From Streptomyces polyasparticus (GTDB lineage: Bacteria; Actinomycetota; Actinomycetes; Streptomycetales; Streptomycetaceae), in contig NZ_JACTVJ010000025.1 in the NCBI RefSeq assembly GCF_014493765.1, forward strand, positions 109,028-173,027: 64,000 nt of DNA, written 5' to 3'. The translations under genes and the position numbers were made by a program. The notes under the pieces were generated by a model. It was not told where the DNA came from. It searched no databases and saw only the letters and a program-made list of their open reading frames with translations. The first letter of the stretch is position 1; each line of letters opens with the position of its first letter. Shown piece after piece: positions 8,099 through 16,854 of the stretch.

Positions 8099-8743
8099 TC
8101 AGAGCGAGGCGGCACGGCGCAGCAGCTCCGTGCCACCGTGGCCGTTGGCCGTGTACGAGGCATCGACGCCATTGGCATGGGCCACGGCGCTCACCGCGCT
8201 CACCCGAGTGGCGCTCGGCTGCCGGCCACCGCGCCCCTCGCCGAGGACCTGCCAGCCGCCGGCGGTGAGCGTGATGTACGCGCCGCAGCGCAGACCGTGC
8301 AGCGTGCAGGCGTCGCGCAGCCCCCACATCCAGGCGCCGTCCTCCTCGGTCCAACCCTCCTGGCCGTCCCGGCAGTAGAGCAGCACGGCGGTGCGCACCG
8401 GCGTCCGGCGGCGCAGATCGTGCGGGATCACCCGGCGCAGCTGGGCGAGCAGCGCATTGCGGAACACCCAGCCGTCCACCGGCGCGGAACGGCGGGCGAA
8501 CGAGGCGCTGGCCTTGAGGCGTTCCTCCTGGTCGAGCACCGCGACCACCGCGGTCTCGCGGGTGGGCCTGTGCCGTTCGTACAAGCCTCGAACGACGTCG
8601 CGCGGACTGCGCAACAACGGGATGCCGGCGGCGGACCACTCGGCAGGCTCGAGCAGCCGCCCCAATGGGGTGGACGCATCGGCGGGCGGCGACACAGACG
8701 CGAGTCTCGTCGGATCGGCGGACGGAGTGAATCCGAAGGTCAC
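8099..8743 (-). CDS. Conserved hypothetical protein (214 residues)
   Basis: The start is GTG at 8743, chosen because GAAGGGAGG lies just upstream on this strand. The product begins MTFGFTPSADPTRLAS and has a mixed alpha/beta composition without signal peptide or membrane segment. The centre includes VVAVLDQEERLKASASFARR and an aromatic WTEEDGAWMWGLRDAC stretch. I recognise no catalytic motif. It is convergent with the helicase-like orphan and divergent from recQ, with 245 bp between the two starts. Function unknown. Confidence 0.75.
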   Translation of the reverse strand: MTFGFTPSADPTRLASVSPPADASTPLGRLLEPAEWSAAGIPLLRSPRDVVRGLYERHRPTRETAVVAVLDQEERLKASASFARRSAPVDGWVFRNALLAQLRRVIPHDLRRRTPVRTAVLLYCRDGQEGWTEEDGAWMWGLRDACTLHGLRCGAYITLTAGGWQVLGEGRGGRQPSATRVSAVSAVAHANGVDASYTANGHGGTELLRRAASL

Positions 8744-8988
8744 GGTCCTCCCTTCGGCTGCGCGCCCGCCTGAGGCGGGCGAAGTCGGACGTGTGGGAGC
8801 GCACCGCGGCACAGCACTGCCGGATACGTACGAGCCGTGCGGGAGCGCTCCAATTCTCGCCGCCGTTTCGGCCGCTAGGCAACGAGCAATTGACGCCGCT
8901 GACCGAAATCGGAGGCTGCGCCGTCAATATCCCTTCCCCGCGCACCGCAAGGCAACGCTCCGGCCGACGCTTACCGGAGGTAAACCGG

Positions 8989-11253
8989 ATGAGGTCGCCG
9001 AATGTCAGTGGTGTCCGGTTGCATGGGGGGATGCACCGAGAAGACGAAGTGGATCCGAGCGCCGAAGCGGCGGCTCCCGCATCAGTGGCTTTCCAAGCGC
9101 TGGACGCCGGCGAGCTGCGCGCCGAGGCCGATGCCGTACTGGCCGAACTCGTCGGCGACGCGGGTGGTTCCGCGCGCCTGCGCGAGGACCAGTGGCAGGC
9201 CGTCGCGGCGCTGGTGAAGGACCACCGGCGCGCGTTGGTGGTGCAGCGCACCGGCTGGGGCAAGTCGGCGGTCTACTTCGTGGCGACCGCGCTGCTTCGG
9301 CGGCGCGGCGCGGGCCCCACCGTGATCATCTCGCCGCTGCTCGCCCTGATGCGCAACCAGGTGGAGGCCGCGGCCCGCGCCGGTATCCGCGCCCACACCA
9401 TCAACTCCGCCAATCCGGAGGAGTGGGAGGCCATCTACGGCGAGGTGGAGCGCGGCGAGACCGATGTGCTCCTGGTCAGCCCCGAGCGGCTGAACTCGGT
9501 GGACTTCCGCGAGCAGGTGCTGCCCCGGCTCGCCGCCACCACGGGCCTCCTGGTGGTCGACGAGGCGCACTGCATCTCCGACTGGGGGCATGACTTCCGC
9601 CCCGACTACCGCCGGCTGCGCGCCATGCTCACCGAACTGCCCGCGGGCGTCCCGGTCCTGGCCACCACCGCGACCGCCAACAGCCGGGTGACGGCCGACG
9701 TGGCCGAGCAGTTGGGCACGGGCGGCGGTGAGGCGCTGGTGCTGCGCGGGCCGCTCGACCGCGAGAGCCTGCGCCTGGGCGTGGTCCAACTGCCCGATGC
9801 GGCACACCGTCTGGCCTGGCTCGCCGAACATCTCGACGAACTGCAGGGCTCCGGCATCGTCTATGCGCTGACGGTCGCCGCCGCCGAGGAGGCCACGGCC
9901 TTCCTGCGGGCGCGCGGCTTCGCCGTGTCCTCGTACACGGGGCGCACGGAGAATGCGGACCGGTTGCAGGCCGAGGAGGATCTGCTCAAGAACCGGGTGA
10001 AGGCCCTGGTCGCGACCTCGGCGCTCGGCATGGGCTTCGACAAGCCGGACCTGGGTTTCGTGGTCCACCTGGGCTCGCCCTCCTCGCCCATCGCGTACTA
10101 CCAGCAGGTCGGCCGCGCCGGCCGTGGTGTCGAGCACGCCGACGTCCTGCTGCTGCCCGGCAAGGAGGACGAGGCGATCTGGCGGTACTTCGCCGACACC
10201 GCCTTCCCGCCCGAACAGCAGGTACGGCAGACGCTTTCGGCACTGGCCGGCGCGGGCCGCCCGCTTTCCGTACCGGCCCTCGAGGCCTCCGTCGACCTGC
10301 GGCGCACCCGGCTCGAGACGATGCTCAAGGTGCTCGATGTGGACGGTGCGGTGCGGCGCGTGAAGGGCGGTTGGACCGCCACCGGCGCCGACTGGGTCTA
10401 CGACGCGGAGCGGTACGCCTGGGTGGCCAAGCAGCGCGCGGCCGAACAGCAGGCCATGCGGGATTACGTGACCACCTCGATGTGCCGGATGGAGTTTCTG
10501 CGCCGTCAGCTGGACGACGAGGGCGCGACCGCGTGCGGACGGTGCGACAACTGCGCCGGGCCCTGGGTGGATTCGGCCGTCTCCGGCGATGCGCTGGCGG
10601 GCGCGGCCAAGGAACTGGACCGGCCTGGGGTCGAAGTCGAGCCGCGGAAGATGTGGCCCACCGGGATGGCCGCACTCGGTGTCGAGCTCAAGGGGCGTAT
10701 CCCCGCGGGTGAACAGTGCTCGACCGGGCGGGCGCTCGGCCGGCTCTCCGACATCGGCTGGGGCAACCGGCTGCGGCCGCTGCTCGCCGAGCAGGCGCCG
10801 GACGGGCCGGTTCCCGAGGATGTCCTGAAGGCCGCGGTGGCGGTGCTCGCCGACTGGGCGCGTTCGCCCGGGGGTTGGGCGCCGGGGGTGGCCGACGCCA
10901 TCGACCGCCCTGTCGGGATCGTCGCCGTGCCCTCCCTCTCCCGCCCGCAGCTCGTCGGCTCACTCGCCGAGGGGATCGCGCGGATCGGACGCCTGCCGCT
11001 GCTCGGCTCCCTCTCGTACGCGCGGGGGGAGAACGTGCTGCGGCGCAGCAATTCGGCGCAGCGGCTCAAGGCGCTCTCCGAGGCCTTCATGGTCGATGAC
11101 GAGCTGGCGGCCGCGCTGGCCCGGGCCAAGGGGCCGGTCCTTCTGGTGGATGACTACACGGATTCGGGCTGGACCCTCGCGGTGGCGGCGCGACTGCTGC
11201 GGCGCTCGGGGAGCGGTCCGGTGCTGCCGTTGGTGCTGGCGGCTGCGGGCTGA
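8989..11253 (+). CDS. RecQ-family DNA helicase with C-terminal phosphoribosyltransferase-like domain
   Basis: A 754-residue ATP-dependent 3'-5' DNA helicase of the RecQ family. Helicase motifs appear in order: RTGWGKS (Walker A, 87-93), ISPLLALMRNQ (Ia), DEAH (191-194) with the RecQ aromatic loop CISDWGHDFRPDYR, TTAT (III), then VATSALGMGFDKPD and QQVGRAGR (V, VI). A Cys cluster near 515-540 (ACGRCDNC) is the RecQ zinc site. No HRDC domain follows. Instead the last 200 residues end in SNSAQRLKALSEAF and VLLVDDYTDSGWTL, the PRPP-binding pattern of ComF-type phosphoribosyltransferases. ATG 8989 is chosen over ATG 9031 because GGAGG lies eight bases upstream; the ribosome-binding site is centred in a TTACC-GGA-GGTAA palindrome. 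Confidence 0.9.
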   Translation: MRSPNVSGVRLHGGMHREDEVDPSAEAAAPASVAFQALDAGELRAEADAVLAELVGDAGGSARLREDQWQAVAALVKDHRRALVVQRTGWGKSAVYFVATALLRRRGAGPTVIISPLLALMRNQVEAAARAGIRAHTINSANPEEWEAIYGEVERGETDVLLVSPERLNSVDFREQVLPRLAATTGLLVVDEAHCISDWGHDFRPDYRRLRAMLTELPAGVPVLATTATANSRVTADVAEQLGTGGGEALVLRGPLDRESLRLGVVQLPDAAHRLAWLAEHLDELQGSGIVYALTVAAAEEATAFLRARGFAVSSYTGRTENADRLQAEEDLLKNRVKALVATSALGMGFDKPDLGFVVHLGSPSSPIAYYQQVGRAGRGVEHADVLLLPGKEDEAIWRYFADTAFPPEQQVRQTLSALAGAGRPLSVPALEASVDLRRTRLETMLKVLDVDGAVRRVKGGWTATGADWVYDAERYAWVAKQRAAEQQAMRDYVTTSMCRMEFLRRQLDDEGATACGRCDNCAGPWVDSAVSGDALAGAAKELDRPGVEVEPRKMWPTGMAALGVELKGRIPAGEQCSTGRALGRLSDIGWGNRLRPLLAEQAPDGPVPEDVLKAAVAVLADWARSPGGWAPGVADAIDRPVGIVAVPSLSRPQLVGSLAEGIARIGRLPLLGSLSYARGENVLRRSNSAQRLKALSEAFMVDDELAAALARAKGPVLLVDDYTDSGWTLAVAARLLRRSGSGPVLPLVLAAAG

Positions 11254-11315
11254 GGGCCTCGGAGTCCCCTGTGGGGCGGCTGCGGTACGGGCAATTGGCA
11301 TGTCCGGAACCGGAG

Positions 11316-11324
11316 TTATCCACA
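11316..11324 (+). promoter_or_regulatory. DnaA-box-like sequence TTATCCACA
   Basis: TTATCCACA matches the general DnaA box consensus TTATNCACA exactly and lies 41 bp before the DUF4192 start codon, in the 111-bp gap after recQ. A lone box is not an origin; it could mark DnaA-dependent regulation or be coincidence. Confidence 0.3.
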
Positions 11325-11364
11325 GGGGAAACCGGAATTCGCTGATCCGGTGCACTCTCGTGGC

Positions 11365-12858
11365 ATGACGCAACGCAACGAACCCACAGCACCCGGTGAC
11401 CTCTCGATGCCCATGGTCACCCTGCGCACCGCCGGTGAACTGGCGGACGCACTCCCGTACTTCATGGGGTACCACCCCTCGGACAGCCTGGTCCTGGTCG
11501 CGCTCCAGGGCGACCGTGGACAGTTCGCGGGGCGGGTGCGGCTCGGGATTCCCGGGCAGGCGGAGGACTGGGAGTTCATCGCCCAGGAGCTGCCGCGCTG
11601 TCTGGTGCAGGAGGTGGAGCGGCGGGCGGGCGGTGAGCGCCCCGATGCTGTCATCGCGTACCTCTGTCGCGAGCCGGGCCCCGGCGAGAGCGGGCGCCAG
11701 GTGATGGAGAGCCTGCGCCCGCTGGCCGACTCCCTGCTCGCCACCTGCCGGGACCTCGGGCTGAATGTTCTGGAGGCGCTGTGCCTGTCCGGGGACCGCT
11801 ATTGGTCCTACGCGTGTACGGAGGCGGGTGAGGACTGCTGTCCGCCGGAAGGCCGGCCGATGCCCAGGCCCGGCACATCGGTGATCGCGGCGTCGGCGAC
11901 CTTCGCGGGGATCCAGGTCCGCGGTACGCAACGGGAGATGGAGGCACGGCTCGCCCCGCTGACGGGCCCGTCGGTGGCGTCCCAGGAGGAGGCCATCGAC
12001 GACGCCGTGGGGGAGGCGCTGCCGCGGCTGATGGGCGGCGACGGGGAGCGGGAGTTCGCGGCCGGCACGTTGTTGGTGATCAGCGGCATGATCGCCCGCC
12101 TGCAGGACGGGCCGCCGCCGCGCTCGGCGCGCGAGGACGAGTGGGACGACCGGCTGCTCACCGACGCCGAGGTGGCCCGTGCTCTCGTGGGCCTGCAGGA
12201 TCCCGAGACCCGTGACCGCGCCACGCTCTGGATGGACGGGCTGCAGGCCGCTGCCGCACTGCGCCTGTGGCGTGCGCTTTCGCGGCGCTGCGTCGGGGTG
12301 TACGGGCCGTACGGCGCCGCGGTGCGCACCCTGGCGGGATGGGCGGCCTGGTGCGTGGGCGATCCCACGGAGGCCCGGATCTCGCTGGAGATGGCGCTCG
12401 CCGTGGAGCCGGACTGCGGTCTGGCCGACGTGCTGTATCGGGCGATCGGTGCGGACATGCCGCTCGAGGCGATGCGTGCGGCGCTGTGCAGCAGCATGGC
12501 CGCGTACGCGCCGCTGCACCTGCCGACGGGTGTGTGGCCGCCGGTGGGTGTGCTGGTGAGTGAAGGGGTGCTGGTTCAGGGGGAGTTGTTCGGACTGGGT
12601 GAGGTGCGCGAACTGGACAGGGCGGGTGAGGCGGACGAGGCGAATGGGACGGGTGGCCCAGCGGAGGTGGCGGATGGTGACGAAAGTGGGGCCTGCGGCC
12701 GTGCGGCCGCGATGAGGCGACACCCTTCAAGCCGGCGGAGGGTACCTGCCGGGCGGCGTCCGAAGCCCGGTCCTGCGCGGACCGTTCCACGCCAGCGGCG
12801 GGGTGCCGAGGACGGGGTCACGGGCCAGGGTGAGCGCGAACCTGGGGGCCGGTCGTGA
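11365..12858 (+). CDS. DUF4192 domain protein
   Basis: The 497-residue product matches the DUF4192 family: an N-terminal VTLRTAGELADALPYFMGYH with PSDSLVLVAL, then a long alpha/beta domain, then a helical C-terminal region with ARISLEMALAVEPDCGLADV. The family is common in actinobacteria and has no established biochemical role. ATG 11365 is preferred over the in-frame GTG 11350. After residue 400 the sequence becomes low-complexity (acidic, then Arg/Pro rich) for nearly 100 residues, longer than I expect for the family, so a late frameshift or readthrough into non-coding sequence is possible. Confidence 0.8.
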   Translation: MTQRNEPTAPGDLSMPMVTLRTAGELADALPYFMGYHPSDSLVLVALQGDRGQFAGRVRLGIPGQAEDWEFIAQELPRCLVQEVERRAGGERPDAVIAYLCREPGPGESGRQVMESLRPLADSLLATCRDLGLNVLEALCLSGDRYWSYACTEAGEDCCPPEGRPMPRPGTSVIAASATFAGIQVRGTQREMEARLAPLTGPSVASQEEAIDDAVGEALPRLMGGDGEREFAAGTLLVISGMIARLQDGPPPRSAREDEWDDRLLTDAEVARALVGLQDPETRDRATLWMDGLQAAAALRLWRALSRRCVGVYGPYGAAVRTLAGWAAWCVGDPTEARISLEMALAVEPDCGLADVLYRAIGADMPLEAMRAALCSSMAAYAPLHLPTGVWPPVGVLVSEGVLVQGELFGLGEVRELDRAGEADEANGTGGPAEVADGDESGACGRAAAMRRHPSSRRRVPAGRRPKPGPARTVPRQRRGAEDGVTGQGEREPGGRS

Positions 12859-13190
12859 CCTGTGCGCGGCGAACGGCGCCTGGATCCTCGCGCTTCGGTG
12901 TCGTGCCGGTCGGACGCTCGCCTCGCTGTGGTGCGTCCGCCGGACGCTCGGCTCTTCCTGTCGTGTCCGCAACCAGTGTCCTGGGCCCTGCCCGTGACCC
13001 CGGGCGCCGCCGCTCCGTTCACCTGAGTGGCGCAAGCCGTTTGTCCGGCGGGTTGCGGCCGGCGGGGCAACGGCCGTGCCGGCGGCGCCGGTTGCGAAGG
13101 GTTCGGCGCCCGTCCCCGTCGAACCGTCCGGTGCTGCCACACCGCCCGCCCCTCTCGCTCCGGCCCGAGAAAGCGAAGAAGCCAGCTGCC
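12859..13190. other. 332-bp gap without a supported gene
   Basis: The debranching-enzyme frame stays open through this stretch, but codon content (Arg/Ser/Pro rich) and lack of a ribosome-binding site argue against an N-terminal extension. Short direct repeats of GGACGCTCG occur around 12911-12953. I see no convincing promoter or terminator. Confidence 0.4.
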
Positions 13191-15272
13191 ATGTCCCTAT
13201 CCGTGCCGTCTCATCCGACGCGGGCGGAGAACCCGGCCGCCCCCCGCCGACCCAGTCCGACCGCACGCCCCACGCCCGGCGATGGTCCTGGAGCCGCGCC
13301 CCGTGCCGCGCGGCAACTGCCTCCCGTGCACGCCTCGTTGATCTGCGTGGCCATGCCAGGCCTCGCGATCTCCTCCGAACACGGCCAGCTGACCGGTCAC
13401 GGCCTGGACGGCATTTACCGGGCGGGCCGGCGTCTTCTGTCCCGCTGCCATCTGCGGATCGCCGGCCGTGAACCGCTGGCCGTGCAGGGGCGGCTGCTGT
13501 CGGCGGACCGTGCGCGTTTCGTCGCCGTCGTACGGCATATCGACGGGAGCGGGCCCGACCCGGTCGTCACCGTGGAGCGCATCAGGGATGCACAGGGCAT
13601 CGAGCGCATCACCCTGCACAGCTCGGCCCCGCGAGCGCTGCGCCTTCCCGTGGAGCTCGCGCTCGCCACCGACCTCGCCGAGCTCGGAGCTGTCGCCTCG
13701 GGCAGTGCGGGGCCCGAACTGGCCGCCAGCGTCTACGACTCGGGGCTGCGCTGGTCCTCGGGCACGGACCACGCGGTGGTCTCGGCCGACCCCGCACCGC
13801 AGGACGCCCTCGCGTCCGCGGGGCTGCTGCGCTGGGAGGTCGAGCTGCCGCCGGGCGGCAGCCGCAGCATCGAACTGTCCGTGCGCCTGGGCGGCACGAG
13901 CGCGCTGCGCCCGGCTGCCCAGACCGCGCACGCCCCGTTCTCGCCGGCCCAGGCGGAAGGCGACGATCCCGGAGCGGCAAGGCTCCTCGCCACGTGCATC
14001 GACGATCTGCAGTCCTTGCTGCTGCGTGACCCCGCCCATCCCGCCGACATCCATCCCGCGGCCGGCGCACCCTGGCGCTGCGGGCTCGCGCCCGCCGAGG
14101 CCCTGGCCACAGCCCGGATGACACTGCCCCTCGGCACCCGTCTCGCCGTCGGCACCCTGCGCACGCTCGCCCGTACCCAGCTCGGCGGCGACGGCCCGGA
14201 CGCGGGCCTGATCCCCGGACCCCTGCGGGACGCAGGGCCGCATCTGCCGCCCGGCAGCACCGGTGTCGAGGCCACCCTGCTCTTCCCCGTACTGCTGGCC
14301 GAGGCGCTGCGCTGGGGCCTGCCGGAGGAGGAAGCGCACGAGCTGCTGCCCGCGGCCGAACGCTGTCTGCGGTGGCTGCGCTCGGCCGTCGCGGGTGGCG
14401 GCTATCTCGCCGATCCGGTCCCGGGCGGTCCGCTGCGCTGTGAGACCCAGGCCCATGCGCACCGGGCGGCGCTGCTCGGGGCCGATCTCCTCGAGCTGTA
14501 CGAGCGGCCCGGTGCGGCTCAATGGCGGGACTGGGCAGCCGAGTTGAGGCAGGCCTTCCGGCGGGAGTTCTGGATCGATGACCTCGGTGGCGGCCGCCCG
14601 GCCGCGGCCCGCACCGCCGACGGACGGCTCGTGCCTCACCTCGGCAGCGCGGCAGCCCATCTGCTCGACACCGGGCTGCTCGGCGGCGGCGTGCCGGCGC
14701 CCGGCCTGCTCGACCGGGTCCAGACCGAGCAGCTCGCCCGGCTCTTCGGCGGGCCCGCACTCGACTCGGGCTGGGGGCTGCGCAGCCTCGGGGCGAAGGA
14801 GGCGGGGTACAACCCGTTCGGGCACCGAGGGGGAGCGGTCCGCGTCCACGAAACCGCCGTCGCCGTTGCCGGGCTCTCGGCGGCGGGCTACGAGAAGGAG
14901 GCGGGCGCGCTGCTCGGCGGAGTGCTCGCCGCCGCCGAGGAGTTCGGCGGGCGGCTGCCCGAGATGTACGCGGGGGAGCAGCGCGTGGCGGGCGGCGCGC
15001 CCCTCCCGCATCCGGCGGCCTGCCGGCCCGCGGCGGTCTCGGCGGCCGCGGGCATCCATCTGCTCCTCACCCAGGCGGGCATCCGCCCGGACGCGGTCAG
15101 CGGCACGGTCTCCCTGGCCCCCGTCGGCAGCGCACCCCTGGGCGAGCTGAACCTCACGGGCCTGCGCATCGCGGGAGCCCCGTTCGCCGTACGCATCAGC
15201 CGCCTCGGCCTCGCGATGGTCGAGCAGGCGGGGGAGGGGTTGCAGCTCGGGGTGCGTACGGGGGGTGGATGA
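13191..15272 (+). CDS. Glycogen debranching N-terminal-domain protein (amylo-alpha-1,6-glucosidase-like)
   Basis: The 693-residue protein has an N-terminal beta-rich domain typical of glycogen debranching enzymes (ISSEHGQLTGHGLDGIYRAG, residues 60-240). An (alpha/alpha)6 barrel-like C-terminal half follows, with GAPWRCGLAPAEALATA, TGVEATLLFP, WGLRSLGAKEAGYNPFGHRG and a closing MYAGEQ...PHPAACRPAA pattern, as in GH63/GDE-like proteins. It probably acts on cytoplasmic alpha-glucans. The start was placed at ATG 13191. The gene is followed by an 826-bp non-coding repeat-filled gap. Substrate is inferred from family only. Confidence 0.85.
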   Translation: MSLSVPSHPTRAENPAAPRRPSPTARPTPGDGPGAAPRAARQLPPVHASLICVAMPGLAISSEHGQLTGHGLDGIYRAGRRLLSRCHLRIAGREPLAVQGRLLSADRARFVAVVRHIDGSGPDPVVTVERIRDAQGIERITLHSSAPRALRLPVELALATDLAELGAVASGSAGPELAASVYDSGLRWSSGTDHAVVSADPAPQDALASAGLLRWEVELPPGGSRSIELSVRLGGTSALRPAAQTAHAPFSPAQAEGDDPGAARLLATCIDDLQSLLLRDPAHPADIHPAAGAPWRCGLAPAEALATARMTLPLGTRLAVGTLRTLARTQLGGDGPDAGLIPGPLRDAGPHLPPGSTGVEATLLFPVLLAEALRWGLPEEEAHELLPAAERCLRWLRSAVAGGGYLADPVPGGPLRCETQAHAHRAALLGADLLELYERPGAAQWRDWAAELRQAFRREFWIDDLGGGRPAAARTADGRLVPHLGSAAAHLLDTGLLGGGVPAPGLLDRVQTEQLARLFGGPALDSGWGLRSLGAKEAGYNPFGHRGGAVRVHETAVAVAGLSAAGYEKEAGALLGGVLAAAEEFGGRLPEMYAGEQRVAGGAPLPHPAACRPAAVSAAAGIHLLLTQAGIRPDAVSGTVSLAPVGSAPLGELNLTGLRIAGAPFAVRISRLGLAMVEQAGEGLQLGVRTGGG

Positions 15273-15404
15273 GGGTGGAGTGCCCCGCCGCGCGTGACAG
15301 GCGGGGGACCCGGGGGCTGCCCGGTACGGACTACGGACTACGGGCACCATCGGACACGTGCCGAGTGGGCAGGTGGGCCGGGCTCGCAGGGGGCGGCCCG
15401 GCGG

Positions 15405-15630
15405 AACTCGTCAGGGGTCCGGTACCCCCGTGGGGTTCCGTCCGGCGGGCCTTGTCAGGCGACTCGGGGCTCGCGTGGAGATCGGCCTGGCGGATCTTGT
15501 CAGGGGTCCGGTACCCGCCGTGGGTCCCGCCTGGCGGGCCTTGTCAGGCGACTCGGGGCTCGCGTGGAGATCGGCCTGGCGGATCTCGTCAGGGGGTCGG
15601 TACTCGCATGGGGACCGGCCCGGCGGCGCT
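15405..15630. repeat. 89-bp tandem repeat, about 2.5 copies
   Basis: GTCAGGGGTCCGGTAC recurs at 15410 and 15499 (a diverged copy at 15588), and GTCAGGCGACTCGGGGCTCG at 15454 and 15543, all with an exact 89-bp period. The units lie between the debranching gene and the NrtR-type gene. Open frames through the repeat exist but lack ribosome-binding sites and look like repeat artefacts. Confidence 0.85.
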
Positions 15631-15659
15631 CGTCATGCGGCCTGGGCCGGGCATTGGGT

Positions 15660-15960
15660 GGCTGGCGGTCTTCGGTGAGTGGCTCGGGTCCTGCTTGGGG
15701 TGGCCGGCGGTGCTAAGCGGGTGGCCCGGACCCTGCATCGGGGTGGTCGGCTGTGCTGAGCAAGCGGCCCGGACCCCGCATCGGGGTGGCCCCGCGGTCT
15801 TCGGCGGGTGGCTCTGGCCCTGCTTGGGGTGGCCGGCGGTCCTAAGCAGGCGGCTCGGGCCCTGCTTAGGTGGCCAGCGGTGCTAAGCGGGCGGCCCGGA
15901 CCCCGCATCGGGGTGGCCCCGCGGTCTTCGGCGGGTGGCCCCAGGCGCGGCATCGGGTAC
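15660..15960. repeat. Degenerate ~42-bp repeat array with 127-bp higher-order period
   Basis: Six or seven diverged units of about 40-46 bp share a core of TGCTAAGCGGGCGGCCCGGA followed by CCCCGCATCGGGGTGGCC. A larger block is repeated with a 127-bp shift (GGACCCCGCATCGGGGTGGC at 15771 and 15898). Each unit contains short inverted segments such as CCCCGCATCGGGG, so the array could form serial hairpins. No gene is supported within it. Confidence 0.8.
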
Positions 15961-16064
15961 CTCGGTGGGCGGCCCGGACCTGCGCCGAGTGCGCCTGGCC
16001 GGTCCGTCCATGCGTCCCGCACCGACCTCGCCCGGCCGGTCCCGTCTGGCGCATCCGAACCGGG

Positions 16065-16099
16065 TGTTTATCGTCAGCCAGACGACTATGATCGCGTCA
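16065..16099 (+). promoter_or_regulatory. Promoter of the NrtR-type gene, probably leaderless, with overlapping inverted repeat
   Basis: TATGAT at 16087-16092 is a good -10 box only seven bases before the ATG at 16099; a weak -35 (TGTTTA, 16065-16070) lies 16 bp upstream. Transcription would begin at or next to the start codon. TTATCGTC and GACGACTAT (16068-16089) form an imperfect inverted repeat filling the spacer, the place where an autorepressor would bind. Confidence 0.5.
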
Positions 16100-16845
16100 T
16101 GTCGCCCTACGACCCGTCGGCCTACCCGCCCTTCGCCGTCACCGTCGACCTGGTCGTCCTGACCGTGCGTCGTCACTCGCTGTGCGCTCTGACGGTGCGC
16201 CGCGGGGAGCCGCCCTTTCAGGGACGGTGGGCGTTGCCGGGCGGATTCGTGAAGGCCGACGAGGATCTGGCGGCCGCCGCGGCCCGCGAGCTCGTGGAGG
16301 AGACCGGCCTCTGCGTGCATGATCCGGCCGCCCCCGAATCCGCGGGCAACGGTGCGCATCTCGAACAGCTGGGCACCTATGGCGACCCGCAGCGCGACCC
16401 CCGTATGCGCGTGGTGAGCGTCGCGCACCTCGTCCTCGCCCCCGACCTGCCCGCACCCCGCGCGGGCGGCGACGCCAACAGCGCGCGCTGGTCACCCGTC
16501 GAGACCTTCCTCGACCAGGACGGCGAGCAGGGCAGTCTCGCCTTCGACCACGCGCAGATCCTCGCCGACGGAGTCGAGCGGGCCCGCTCGAAGATCGAGT
16601 ACTCCTCGCTGGCCACGGCCTTCTGCACACCGGAGTTCACCGTCGGTGAGCTGCGCAGGGTCTACGAGGCGGTCTGGGGCGTGGCCCTCGACCCCCGCAA
16701 CTTCCACCGCAAGGTCACCGGCACGCCCGGCTTCCTGGTGCCCACGGGCGGCACCACCACCCGCCAGGGCGGCCGCCCGGCCCAGCTCTTCCGCGCCGGC
16801 GGCGCGACGCTCCTCAATCCGCCGATGCTCCGCCCCGAGGTCTGA
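16099..16845 (+). CDS. NrtR-type NUDIX transcriptional regulator
   Basis: The 248-residue protein combines an N-terminal NUDIX domain with a C-terminal winged helix (FTVGELRRVYEAVWGVALDP then NFHRKV), the NrtR layout. NrtR proteins repress NAD-metabolism genes and are released by ADP-ribose. The NUDIX box (residues 49-71) reads GFVKADEDLAAAAARELVEE then TGL and keeps every catalytic consensus residue, whereas some NrtR proteins have lost hydrolase activity, so this one may also be an enzyme. A -10 box seven bases upstream suggests a leaderless transcript. No NAD-biosynthesis gene is adjacent, so the regulon is not shown by context. Confidence 0.88.
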   Translation: MSPYDPSAYPPFAVTVDLVVLTVRRHSLCALTVRRGEPPFQGRWALPGGFVKADEDLAAAAARELVEETGLCVHDPAAPESAGNGAHLEQLGTYGDPQRDPRMRVVSVAHLVLAPDLPAPRAGGDANSARWSPVETFLDQDGEQGSLAFDHAQILADGVERARSKIEYSSLATAFCTPEFTVGELRRVYEAVWGVALDPRNFHRKVTGTPGFLVPTGGTTTRQGGRPAQLFRAGGATLLNPPMLRPEV

Positions 16846-16854
16846 GCGGGCGGT

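Noticed and set aside
12855-13190. N-terminal extension of the debranching-like protein back to 12855
   Set aside because: Composition is Arg/Ser/Pro-rich and unlike the domain, and no ribosome-binding site supports an upstream start.
15269-15886. Long Gly/Arg-rich frames through the tandem repeats
   Set aside because: All three plus frames stay open because of the repeat structure and GC content; no start has a ribosome-binding site and the products are repetitive.
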